This document shows, one piece after another, positions 1 through 8,506 of a stretch of DNA of 13,507 nucleotides (its first letter is position 1; every line of letters starts with the position of its first letter). A program made the translations under genes and the position numbers. Location of the stretch: contig JAAMXY010001172.1 of the NCBI GenBank assembly GCA_019677205.1, positions 1-13,507 on the forward strand. Direction: 5' to 3'. Source of the DNA: Pinguiococcus pyrenoidosus (lineage: Eukaryota > Sar > Pinguiophyceae > Pinguiochrysidales > Pinguiochrysidaceae). Below the pieces are notes generated by a model. It was not told the DNA's origin, made no database searches, and was given only the letters and a program-made list of their open reading frames with translations.

Positions 1-292
1 CGTTATCAGCTCACAGGTCTTCTTTTGAGCATTCAGTGATCCAGTATCGAGAAGTGCTACAGAAGCGACAAGGGCAAAAAATTGAAATCCGTGTTGCTAC
101 CAGACAGCTGGCCAACGATATTCAAAGTACGACCTCATTGGCCACCGTTTCTCCGCGAGCATCCAATGGCATCTCTGCTTTGCGACAGCAGCGAATCGTC
201 CGCCTTGCGGTTTTTCCAATCTGAAGCCCTCGGAGCAGGTGGAACTTCGCGCCACATCTCGCGTCTCGCGCCGCCGTTTCCGGCCAGCAGCC

Positions 293-1242
293 ATGGGGAA
301 CTCGTCCGCGAAGGAGCAGGGCGTGGATGGGGAGTTGGCCAAGGACACGGACATCCAGGTCTTCTGGGACGTCAACGGAATCCTTCGGAAGCAGCCTCTC
401 CTCGCGAAGCACAATCCGGCGCGCGAGCTACAGCTCGTGCAGAAGATCGAGGCGCAGCAGGCCTCCTGGTCCCCCGGACAAGTCTTCTATCTGATTCACA
501 CGCAGTGGCTGGAGGGCTGGCTCCAGTACGTGCGCACCAACGGAACCGGAGCGCCGCAACCCGCCTCCGTGAGCAACGATCAGTTGCTGAAGCAGGCGGG
601 CAAAGGTGCGGCGGTGCTGGCTTTGTCGGATCTGATGAGCGCCGCGTCTAACACAGAATGCCTTTGCTGGAATGAAGAGGGGCCGGTGACGCTGAAGCCT
701 GGCCTGAGGAGTCCGCGCAACTATCGCCTTCTGGTCGAGCAAGTGTGGACGTTCTATTCGCAGCTTTACAAAGTCAAAGGGGCGGTGATCACCATCAATG
801 CGCCGTCAGAGGTGACAGGATTTCGCACCATGCTGTGCCGATTGCCTGTCTCCGTAGGGATCTGACTGCCCCGGCTTCTCTACCCTTGCAGCTGGACGCC
901 GAGATCATGATGGAGAGGCACCTGGCGGCGCTGGATGCGAAGGAGAACGAGGAGAAGGACACGGAAGGAAAGCGCTCACTGCTCGGCGAGAACAAAGGGA
1001 CGGAGGTCCCGGAAAGCACGGAATTCAAGGTGTACAATCCCTTGCTGGTGAGCAACGCCGGGGCCACGACGAGCGGGCATCGGCTACAAGGCAGCGAGAG
1101 CGTGGATGGCGCCCTGGAGATCGAGTACGATCCCTACAAGGATTTCCTCTGGGACAAGCTTGCGAACCTGGCCGATCACGCCAACGTAGAACTCGTCGAC
1201 GAGGAGGGCAAGAATGCCGAGGAAGACGACGTCTTTGCATGA
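293..1242 (+). CDS. Stand-alone DUSP-domain protein, candidate N-myristoylated (2 exons)
   Basis: Exons 293-811 and 892-1242 join in phase 0 across an 80-nt GT-AG intron (donor at 812, acceptor ending 891) to give 289 residues. The first exon carries a DUSP domain (domain in ubiquitin-specific proteases) at about residues 46-168. Its signatures are PGQVFYLIHTQWLEGWLQYV at 61-80 and LKPGLRSPRNYRLLVEQVW at 134-152, which match the family's YLI..WL..W..YV and LKPGL..DY.LV...W blocks. No peptidase domain follows. The C-terminal 116 residues are charged and probably disordered, and contain an EYDPYKDFLWDKL segment. The protein starts MGNSSAKE; Gly2 followed by Asn resembles the N-terminus of the PKA catalytic subunit, so N-myristoylation and membrane attachment are plausible. 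The start is the first ATG of the open frame, in the context gccATGG. DUSP domains are protein-interaction modules; the partner here is unknown. The gene converges on the pseudouridine synthase gene 100 bp away. Confidence 0.82.
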
Positions 1243-1342
1243 ACTTTTAGTGCAACATGATTCGCAAAGAGCCTGCGTGTGAAGAGCATGGTGATAGTCA
1301 CGCACGTCGAGAACGTGGAGTGTATCAATGTAGCTGCATTCC

Positions 1343-2740
1343 CTAGCTTCGCCTCCCGCCGCCTCTCCTGCCGCGCCATCCCCTACCTCCGCGGCCGCCG
1401 AAGCGGCCCCTTGACTTCCCGCGACCCTGCCCGCTTCTCAGCCGCGGCGACTTCTCGCTCGAGGCCTTCAGCTGGAGGACCTCCGATTTCCTCAGCGTCC
1501 TCCACTCGCCGGCCTTGAGCGACCCCAGCCCGATGGGCCCAACGGCCGTGCGGACGATGGTTCGCACGGGATGCCCCAGCTGCTCCATCATCCTCCGGAT
1601 CTGCCGATTGCGCCCTTCGCGCAGGATCATTTCAATGCTCGTTTCCTTGGTGTCCGCGTAGTACGAGATCTCCTCGGCCACCGCCAGCGGCGCCAACGGG
1701 CGCTCGTCCCCCTCAAGCACGACGCCCCCTCGCTGCAGCGTCCGGTACACATCTGCCTTCACGGGACCGTTCTTCACGACCACTCGGTAGCGCTTGAGGT
1801 GACCGAAGGCCGGGTGCGACAAGCGGTGGACCCACTCGTTGTCATTCGTCAGCAAAATCACGCCCGAGGTGTCTCTATCTAGCCTGCCCACGGGCACGAG
1901 GCGCAGCTCCCTCGCGCGCGGAACGAGATCCGCGACGGTCTTGCGCCCGAGGTCATCCTCCATGGTGACCAAGACGCCTTTCGGCTTGTGCACAACGCAC
2001 CAGAAGATGCTGTTCCGATCCCGCTGAACGACGGGCATCCCATCCACGGTGATGACGGCATCTGGCTTCGCCTTCGTCCCTGGAGTGGTGACCAGCTTGC
2101 CGTTGACGCGCACTCTGCCGTCGGCCATGAGCTTCTCCGCGTCGCGTCGGGAGCAGATGCCTGCCGAGGCCAGGAGCTTCTGAACCCGGACGCCGTCCGT
2201 GGGCTTCGTGCTCGGCGCTGCCTTCTCTGCTGTAGCTTCGCCCATTCCCGCTGTTGCGTCCCACTCCTCGCCCTCCTCAAGGCCCAGATCTATGATTCCC
2301 TCCTCATCCTCGTCATCTACCATGCGCTCGTCGAATTTTTGCACCATCCCCGCCAGGTCCAGCCCGGCAAGCCCGGCCCTCAGGCCTTCGAAGTCGGACT
2401 CCGGAGCGGAGTCCATGCTGCTGTCGTCGATTCCCGCAGCCTCGATTTCTTTCACCTCTCCTCCTGCTTCCATCGCTTGCAGAAGCTCATCCTCCTCGTC
2501 GTCCGCGATGTGAGACGCCGGGTCCAGGCGGCCTTGGCTCTTCAGCTGCTTCCACTCGGCCATTTTGGCTCTCATGGCCTCGCGGAGATCGCGTTCTTCG
2601 TCATCCGCCGAAGCAGCCCAGCGCCGCATCGAGTGCATCAGCTGAGTTTCAAGAGCTCTTGCTGGCTTTCCATGGTGAAGTCCGCTTCCGGATGCGATCC
2701 ACAGGCAGCATAAGACCCGAAAGAGCGCCGTCGCAGTCAT
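1343..2740 (-). CDS. RsuA/RluB-family rRNA pseudouridine synthase, organelle-targeted, intronless
   Basis: This single exon of 465 residues starts at the first ATG (2740). The family converts a specific uridine of large or small rRNA to pseudouridine. An S4 RNA-binding domain lies at about 184-232 (VRVQKLLASAGICSRRDAEKL). The catalytic block VGRLDRDTSGVILLTND is at 284-300, with Asp288 the expected nucleophile. The family motif EGRNRQIRRMM is at 375-385. Bacterial homologues are about 230-290 residues, so the extra length is N- and C-terminal. Residues 1-20 form a hydrophobic signal peptide (ALFRVLCCLWIASGSG). Residues 77-165 are strongly acidic. The last 30 residues are rich in Arg and Gly (RGG type), which would add RNA affinity. 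The secretory leader plus a basic stretch (HHGKPAR) suggests plastid targeting through the ER, so the substrate is probably plastid rRNA. Whether it belongs to the RluB or RsuA subgroup cannot be settled by eye. Confidence 0.95.
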   Translation of the reverse strand: MTATALFRVLCCLWIASGSGLHHGKPARALETQLMHSMRRWAASADDEERDLREAMRAKMAEWKQLKSQGRLDPASHIADDEEDELLQAMEAGGEVKEIEAAGIDDSSMDSAPESDFEGLRAGLAGLDLAGMVQKFDERMVDDEDEEGIIDLGLEEGEEWDATAGMGEATAEKAAPSTKPTDGVRVQKLLASAGICSRRDAEKLMADGRVRVNGKLVTTPGTKAKPDAVITVDGMPVVQRDRNSIFWCVVHKPKGVLVTMEDDLGRKTVADLVPRARELRLVPVGRLDRDTSGVILLTNDNEWVHRLSHPAFGHLKRYRVVVKNGPVKADVYRTLQRGGVVLEGDERPLAPLAVAEEISYYADTKETSIEMILREGRNRQIRRMMEQLGHPVRTIVRTAVGPIGLGSLKAGEWRTLRKSEVLQLKASSEKSPRLRSGQGRGKSRGRFGGRGGRGWRGRRGGGRRS

Positions 2741-2977
2741 TGAGCCTTTCTCAAGCGCCACTGACTTCGCATTTGCAGGTCCCCCCCACAGAGCCCTTTT
2801 TGCACACAGCACGATTCTCTAGAGCCGAAGAGAGCGGAACCCCACCTGGCGGATACGTCGCTCTTTTCGGGCGCGAAACGCTCAAAAAGCGATCAAAGAA
2901 GCTATTTATCGTTTTGCCAGTGGGAAAAGGCCAATTTCGTCCGCCAGAAATCGCCAATTTGGAAAAAGCGCTGCAAA
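2741..2977. promoter_or_regulatory. Divergent intergenic promoter region with paired CCAATTT motifs
   Basis: This 237-bp gap separates the start codons of the pseudouridine synthase (-) and Der (+), so it must hold both promoters unless an upstream exon exists. On the + strand it has TATTTAT at 2903-2909 and two copies of CCAATTT at 2931-2937 and 2954-2960, 23 bp apart. The stretch 2880-2975 is more AT-rich than its surroundings. The CCAAT copies are only 18-47 bp from the Der ATG, which would imply a very short 5' UTR if they act as classical upstream boxes. Their role is inferred from sequence only. Confidence 0.4.
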
Positions 2978-5273
2978 ATGCGGCGAACGCCACTGCGGAT
3001 TTTCACCTTGGTGGATGTGAGGCTTGGCACAGCCGCACTGAGCAGCTTCAGAGGGACTTGGAACTGCAGTGGCGGCGTCCGGTTGGCGTGGAGCGGCGCT
3101 CGCATGGCCAAGCCTGCTGTAGCAAAGCGCAAACAGCGGCGGAGAGTCGCCGATGCTCCCGATTATGACCTCGAGCACTATATGCGGGTCTCGCTAGTGG
3201 GGCGGCCCAACACCGGCAAGTCCACGCTGTTCAATCGGCTGTCCGACCGGCGGCGGCAGGTAGCCTAGCTTGGTCCATGGGCGACTTGGCAACGAGACTA
3301 ACGCGTCCCCGACGGAAAGGGCGGTGGCTACAAGTCCGCCGCGATCGTGGCTGACATTCCTGGCACGACACGTGACATCCGCGAGAGTCCGGCGCATGTG
3401 GCGGGTATCGCCTTCACCATCGTGGACACGGGAGGCCTCGAGGTTGCAAGAACATGCGGGGCATGGCCATCGACTTTGCTGGCCCTCATTGCCTTTCTTG
3501 CTCGCTGCTGTGTAGGAGGAAGATGAGACGGATGCGAACTTTATGGACATTCGGAACAGGTGGAGTTCTCCCTTGTGAGGACCGTGCTGGAGATCCAGGA
3601 TTTTGCCTCAGAGCTGTTTTGGTCAATCCAGATGGACGCACGTGAACGTTGCAAGCCGCGGGGGAGCGGGCGGCGTCGGCATGGGCTCGAAGATGCTTGA
3701 GAGGACCGCTGCGGCAGTGCAGAATTCCACGCTGATCTTCTTCATGATCGACCTGCGCGCTGGGATCACGGCGGCAGACCGCCGCTTCGCGGACTGGTTG
3801 CGGCGCATTGCACCGGCGGGGCACGTGGTGCTCTTGGCGAACAAGGTACGCGGTCCAGCGCATATCTCGTTGGGCGCGAAGTGCTATCCCACGGTGACGC
3901 GACGGTCGTGTGCCCTTCTCCCTGCTAGGCAGAGGGCTACATCACGGAAGAGATGGAGGACACGATCGCGGAGAGCTTGGAGCTCGGCTTCGGCGAACCC
4001 GAGCTGATCAGCGCGAATCAGGGAGAAGGGATGGGATTGCTGACGCAGCATCTAGTGCAAACAGCCGACGCCGTTGTAAATGCCCTTTCTGCACAGGGGC
4101 TTGTGGAGGAAGATTCCGAACCCGACGCCGGAGCGCTCCCCGCGGCCGAGGCGCCCAGCGACGTGGGCGCTCTGAACGCCGATGGGGGCGATGCTGCCGC
4201 GTCGCCGAGGGAAGACATCAGCTTAGTTTCTGATGCGCAGCCGGAGGAGCGGAGAGACGGTCCCATCAAGATTGCCCTGGTGGGCCGGCCGAATGCGGGA
4301 AAGAGCTCTCTTGTGAATCATCTGCTCGACGAGGAGCGAGTCTTGGCAGGGCCCATGCCGGGTCTCACTCGGGACGCGATCACCATCGAGTGGAAGTGGA
4401 AGAACCGCGGTATCCAGCTGGTGGACACTGCGGGCATCCGGAAGATCGGTCGCCGGGACCGGTCAAACGCCTTGGAGGGAATGGCCACGCTTCAGTCGTT
4501 CCACGCGATCAGCCGCGCGGAGGTGGTCGTGCTGCTGCTGGACGGCACGCACAGGGAGCCGTACGGCATTCTCGAGTCGAGCTTGGCCACCAAGGTCGTT
4601 CAGGAGGGCCGCGCGATTGTCTTTGCCGTCTCCAAGCTTGACATTGCTCATGGAGCGAAGACCGACAAGGACCTCCAGCAGCAGATCCACAACATGCTCT
4701 CTTACCGCCTGCCAGCCGGAATAGCACCCGATCCTCCCGTCGTGCCGTTCTCCAGCGTCACTGGAGAGGGCGTCCCCGAGCTCTTCAATCGTGTGATTAG
4801 TGTGTACAAGAGATGGGATCGGCGGGTGACCACGGGCATGCTGAACCGGTACGTTGGCCAACTTCTTCCGTTTCGCGTCCAAAGCGCATGATAGGAACAG
4901 ACCACTCATGATGCTGCCGACCCTGAAGCTGGCTGCGCTCGGTGTTGAGACATCACGCGCCACCGAGAAATGGACGTCTCGAGACGAAATTTAGATACAT
5001 CACGCAAGTGAAAGCGCGGCCGCCCACGTTCTGCATCTTTGGGAACACGGAGGAAGTCGCCGATAGCTACGTCCGGTACCTTCGCTCCGCGATTGCCAAG
5101 GAGTTCAACATGAGGTGAGCACGCCGAGGCAGCATCTGGAGTTTAGCAACGCAAGCGCACAGCTCAAGGGAACCTTGTCGCTTTGTGTTCATGACTGTGT
5201 TCATGACAGGGGAACGCCGATCCGCATCCTCTTCAAGAAGCCGCAGAATCCGTACCACAAAGCGAACAAGTAG
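2978..5273 (+). CDS. der: Der/EngA double-domain GTPase, organellar (7 exons)
   Basis: My exons are 2978-3259, 3335-3442, 3516-3559, 3656-3845, 3929-4848, 4929-5114 and 5210-5273, all with GT-AG introns of 73-96 nt, giving 597 residues. Der binds GTP in two tandem G domains and helps assemble the large ribosomal subunit in bacteria and organelles. G domain 1 has GRPNTGKS at 75-82, PGTTRD at 103-108, DTGGLE at 125-130 and NKAE at 207-210. G domain 2 has GRPNAGKSS at 327-335 and DTAGIRK. Its G4 motif reads SKLD (443-446) instead of the usual NKxD. The KH-like C-terminal domain includes KFRYITQVKARPPTF and GTPIRILF. An acidic linker of about 80 residues separates the G domains. The Arg-rich, almost acid-free first 43 residues look like an organellar presequence. 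Two acceptors are uncertain: 3320 instead of 3335, and 3632 instead of 3656; all alternatives stay in frame. Confidence 0.95.
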
Positions 5274-5595
5274 ATCGTTATTCTGCAAGGCTCGTCCGTC
5301 GCACAGGAGGGCAAATCTCTGTCTTCCGCTCGCTCATTCCCTGGCCCGGCGCCTTTCCACGCCGCCCGAAACGCCATCAAAGACAGCCACCACAAAAGAA
5401 GTCAAGTTCCATTCAAGCCGATCCTCGGTCGTTCTGTCACGCTCGGTGCTCGCTCGTCCATCTGTCACGTGCGCAAGGGCCTGTGAAAGGGCGTCCTCGG
5501 ACGGCGCGCCTGCGAGCCCGGGGAGCGCGCGCGCGTCGGGGCTTCGGGGTGCCGGACATGGCATAAGGATTTGCAGGGCGCCTCGTGAGTCCAGG
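5274..5595 (+). other. Intergenic region between der and TAF8
   Basis: This 322-bp gap holds the 3' end of der and the presumed promoter and 5' UTR of TAF8. I see no coding exon and no TATA box. Just upstream of TAF8 there is a minimal upstream reading frame, ATG-GCA-TAA at 5558-5566. If it lies in the transcript it could lower translation of TAF8. The stretch around 5518-5560 is very GC-rich, with an alternating gcgcgcgcg run. Confidence 0.5.
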
Positions 5596-6944
5596 ATGTC
5601 GGACGAGTTCGCGGAGCACCTCAGTCGGCAGACGGTGGCGCAGACGGCCATCGCGCTCGGCTCTGCGACGGCCGAGCAAGAGGTGGTGGAGGCGTTCAGC
5701 GACGCGCTGAGGTTGGAAGCCCTTCAGAGTCCATCGCCTCGTGAGACCGGTCGGTTGCGAGGTGCTCATAGCGTCGTTCTTCGGCTCAAAGGGAGTACAT
5801 CAAGCGCGTGGGAGAGGCCATGAAGTCTCTGTACGAGCACGCAGGGCGAACGCAGCCGACGTTCTTGGACGCCGTGGCGGCGATTCAGGCCGTAGATCCC
5901 GCGCCAGTGAGCTGGAAAACGCTGCAGCGCTTCGCCTTCGGCAATCTGAAGGACGAGGCGGGGAACTTGTGAGTCGATCAAAGCAACGCCTCTCTCCCGG
6001 TGCGGATGTTTGAACGCTCACCGCTTCATTTCTGGGTTGCCGCGTTTCGCGTTATCTTCCTCTGGGCGCTGCGGCGCAGAGGGGAGACTTGGGAGCAGCC
6101 GTTTGTGTTTGATGTGCCGGCGTTCCCCCTGCGCAAGCGAGCGCGGCATAGCTACGGGCCCGAGGGCTCGACGACCGCGGACGGCGCGAAGAAGCCGGCT
6201 GCCGCGCGCAACCCCCTTGAGATGCCGCCGCCGCCTCTTCCGCCGTTTCCCGACAAGAGGACGTACGAGGACCCCAGCAAGAAGCCCCGGCAGAAGTCCA
6301 GTGGCGACGCAAAGGCTGTAAGATTCAGCTCAGATCCGTGTCCGCCTTCGCCCTTTGGGAATGCCTAACCTCTGCATCCCTTTGCGCGACCGCTGCGCTT
6401 CGCGCGCAGGTGATGGCGGAGCGCAGACGCAGGAATAGATTAGTACGCACGCATCTGGTGCGCATTGTGCAGACGGAAGGTGCGTGGACGTGGAAGACGG
6501 CGCACCCTCGCCCTGCGCGCGGTCTCACGTCCGCTCCTTCGCACCAGACATGGAGAGCAGGGAGAGCAGCCTCATGAATGGCCATGGGCTGGTGAATGGG
6601 GACGCGGCCGGGCACAAGCGGAAGGGAGTGGCGAGTGAGGTTCCCCTACCCAAGCCGCTGCTGGAGAAGCCCGCGTTGCATCCCCTGTCGCTAGACGGCG
6701 TGGATATGGCCACCGTGCCGGAGGTACGAGATGAACACTGCGTCCCTGCTCCTGCGGATAAGCCGCAGAGAGATGCCGCCGTTCCTAACTGTATCCACCT
6801 CCACATCCGTATCCTGATCACGTGCAGCATAAGCTGTTTGATCCGGTATTTCGCGGTGGCGGTGGTCTGACGACGGAAGAGAAGCTTCTCTTCGGCGCCA
6901 CCTACGAGCAGAAGGGAAACGAGAAGGAAAAGAAAAAAGCGTAG
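5596..6944 (+). CDS. TAF8: TFIID subunit TAF8-like histone-fold protein (6 exons)
   Basis: Exons 5596-5711, 5792-5968, 6080-6317, 6410-6479, 6548-6723 and 6828-6944 join through GT-AG introns of 68-111 nt to 297 residues. TAF8 is a TFIID subunit that pairs with TAF10 through a histone fold during preinitiation complex assembly. The histone-fold (Bromo_TP) region is at about 8-75. It ends in the characteristic EHAGRTQPTFLDAV block (54-67), which corresponds to the EH.ARTQPTL.D block of animal TAF8. The family's second signature, a Pro-rich PEFPDPHTY motif, appears as LPPFPDKRTY at 151-160. A basic helix, ERRRRNRLVRTHLVRI, follows in exon 4. The end contains LFDPVF, a GGGG run and a Lys-rich tail. 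The start is the ATG beginning MSDEFAEHL; the first two exons join cleanly inside the histone fold. Other Bromo_TP proteins (TAF3, SPT7-like) are possible but lack the PFPD..TY motif. Confidence 0.86.
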
Positions 6945-7306
6945 TGCGGAGTGCCTGTGCACTCTTCCAGTATGATTGTTTACAAACGGTGCGGCGTCCA
7001 CGGCACTTCGCCTTGGGCCATCGATGCCACGGCAGGGTGCATTCCGGGTGGGGGTGAAGGTTTCACAGCAATTTTGAGTAGTTCGTCCTCGAGCGCGTCA
7101 TGGGCGGTGATGCGCTTCAGGTGATCAAGCACATCCATGAAGATGAAGTGATGTGCGGGCACCAGCAGTCAACAACAGATATCTAGAGGACTGGGAGATG
7201 CCTGGGAAACGGAAAGTGGGTATGGGAGTCTTCGGGGTTCCAGCTGCAGCGTAGTGAAGGCCTTTATACTCGGTTGGGAACAAAGACGTTTGCGTCACCG
7301 AGGAAT
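6945..7306. other. Convergent 3' region between TAF8 and RPL26
   Basis: This 362-bp gap lies between the stop codons of TAF8 (+) and RPL26 (-) and should hold both 3' ends. I see no AATAAA signal. On the - strand it contains a consensus TATAAAG at 7268-7262 and, 124 nt downstream, a 52-codon reading frame (6980-7138), annotated separately with low confidence. Confidence 0.4.
6980..7138 (-). CDS. Possible small ORF (52 aa), doubtful
   Basis: An ATG at 7138 opens 52 codons ending in TAA at 6980. The protein starts MDVLDHLKRITAHDALEDEL, which reads as an amphipathic helix, and continues with a Pro-rich stretch (KPSPPPG). It is preceded on the same strand by TATAAAG (7268-7262). No stop-free extension or splice acceptor is visible upstream: an in-frame TGA lies just before it with no AG between. 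I recognise no family. It may be chance within the RPL26 3' flank; the ordered TATA box, ATG and coding-like first half are the only support. Confidence 0.2.
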   Translation of the reverse strand: MDVLDHLKRITAHDALEDELLKIAVKPSPPPGMHPAVASMAQGEVPWTPHRL

Positions 7307-8067
7307 CTAATCCACACCGGCCATGTTCACTTCCGTCTCTGTTGACGCTCCCGCATCCTTGTCCAGCCGCTTGCGTCCGAGCAGCGCCAGGCGGTCCGTG
7401 TCCATCTTCAGCTTGGTGATGACGACGTTGCTGGGGTGAATGCCGACGGGCACCTGCGACTTGTTCACCTTGTCTGCCACGCAGCGCTCCACGTGCACGA
7501 CGAACTTCTTACGGTAGCACTGCGTCACCTTCCCCTCGCGGTTCTTGAACGTCCCGCGGACAACCAGCACTTCATCGTCCTTGCGGATCGGCATCGAGCG
7601 GACGCCGTACTTTTCCCGCAAGTCCTTGCTCAGCGGCGACGCCATCAGCTTACGCCTGTTTGAGCACATGGATAACAACAGGCACGTCAATCGCGTGTCG
7701 CCACTGGAGGTAGTCGTCCCTCGGAAAACGCCAATCGTCTTCTTCCTCGTTTGCTGCGGGCGACTTCCGCCTTCGGCCTCCGGCCTCTCTTTCCTCCACC
7801 GCACGTATCGAGGGGTCTCAAGCTCCACCTCCTGCATCCCCCCGTTCCCAGCGCAGTCTTCACTGGTCGGCTCCGTCTCTTGCTCGGGTCCCGCTCGATC
7901 ATCCTTTGTGCCCTACGCGCCGGCCCGGGTGCGCAAGCCTCCAGCTTCGCCCGTTCCTCGGCAGCGCGTGCCGTCCGGGAGCTGGCCTACCTGTCATTGG
8001 AGGACGCCGAGAAGTGCGCCTTTCGGTTCTTTCTCCGCGACGAGGTCACGTGCGGGGAGTACTTCAT
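7307..8067 (-). CDS. RPL26: 60S ribosomal protein L26 (eL26/uL24 family), 2 exons
   Basis: Exon 1 runs 8067-7991 and exon 2 7655-7307 on the - strand, separated by a 335-nt GT-AG intron (phase 2), giving 141 residues. This is the cytosolic large-subunit protein that binds rRNA near the peptide exit tunnel. Exon 1 encodes the short basic N-terminus with [13 protein letters not shown], matching the family's RSKNRKRHFNAPS. Exon 2 begins [20 protein letters not shown] and carries the KOW motif region [20 protein letters not shown], followed by [15 protein letters not shown]. Exon 1 is only 77 nt and falls inside overlapping longer reading frames of the other strand, so it is easily missed. The length matches the family (about 130-145). 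The C-terminal 20 residues (ending NMAGVD) are more acidic than usual. A shorter model starting at the Met of MASPL would drop the conserved N-terminus and is wrong. Confidence 0.97.
7656..7990 (-). other. RPL26 intron, 335 nt
   Basis: This intron begins GTAGGC (7990) and ends AAACAG (7656). It is three to four times longer than most introns in the window. Long introns in ribosomal protein genes often host snoRNAs, but I find no convincing box C (RTGATGA)/box D (CTGA) pair or H/ACA hairpin. The stretch is Arg-codon-rich by base composition and stays open in places, which I take as a GC effect. Confidence 0.85.
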
Positions 8068-8506
8068 CGTTGCTCGTCGACTGCGTCTGCAGACTCTCGA
8101 AGCTCCGCCCAAAGCTGCGGGAGCGCAACGGAGGAGAGATCAGCCCAGTAGGAAATCTCGGTTTCAAAATATTCAAAAACTTGCGCGGGCAGCGGTGTCG
8201 CGTGTCGCAACCAATCCATCTGTCATCTTCGGGCGCGACACCGCGACTCGCTGCCGCGGCCGCCATGCGGCGGCGTGGTCCGATGGGCAAGCGCCCTGCA
8301 GAGGTACCATGTACAGGCCGCGCCGACCAAGGGGACGCAGCGTTTCCCCAGATGAGAATGGGAATGTGTAGGAAAGCGAATGACGCTCTTTGAAAGAACG
8401 GGGAACGAGCCAAGAGAGCGATCAACTTCGTCGTCTTCTTCGCCGTTCGATTCCCCGTGATTGATCGTCGTTCCGTCTTTCATACAAGCTGAGTGACTCC
8501 CGCTTT
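8068..8506 (-). promoter_or_regulatory. Intergenic region holding the RPL26 promoter and the 3' end of the LETM1-like gene
   Basis: The region is 439 bp. On the RPL26 strand, an AT-rich island lies at 8180-8161 (centre AATATT), about 95-113 bp before the ATG. An inverted CCAAT box (CCAAT on the + strand at 8211-8215) lies about 145 bp before it. No exon is visible. The GC-rich stretch 8240-8300 contains interrupted self-complementary GCCGC/GCGGC runs. No motif here is strong enough to name a factor. Confidence 0.35.

Noticed and set aside
1-292. Frame at 36-224 as a gene or upstream exon
   Set aside because: It is short and unlike any family, and the first gene has a good ATG at 293; treated as promoter and 5' UTR.
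1988-2713. Long + strand frame (241 codons) opposite the pseudouridine synthase
   Set aside because: It mirrors the real gene on the other strand; the - strand frame has intact S4 and catalytic motifs, while this one resembles nothing.
2978-3268. Truncated or broken GTPase pseudogene at the der locus
   Set aside because: The apparent stops are all inside GT-AG introns; the spliced frame is continuous with all G motifs and the KH-like end.
7656-7990. snoRNA in the RPL26 intron
   Set aside because: A GGATGAT stretch is present, but no proper box C/D pair or terminal stem could be found.
7545-8393. Long + strand frame (282 codons) across RPL26
   Set aside because: It lies antisense to both RPL26 exons and the intron; its apparent protein-like stretch near 8000-8060 is the complement of RPL26 exon 1.
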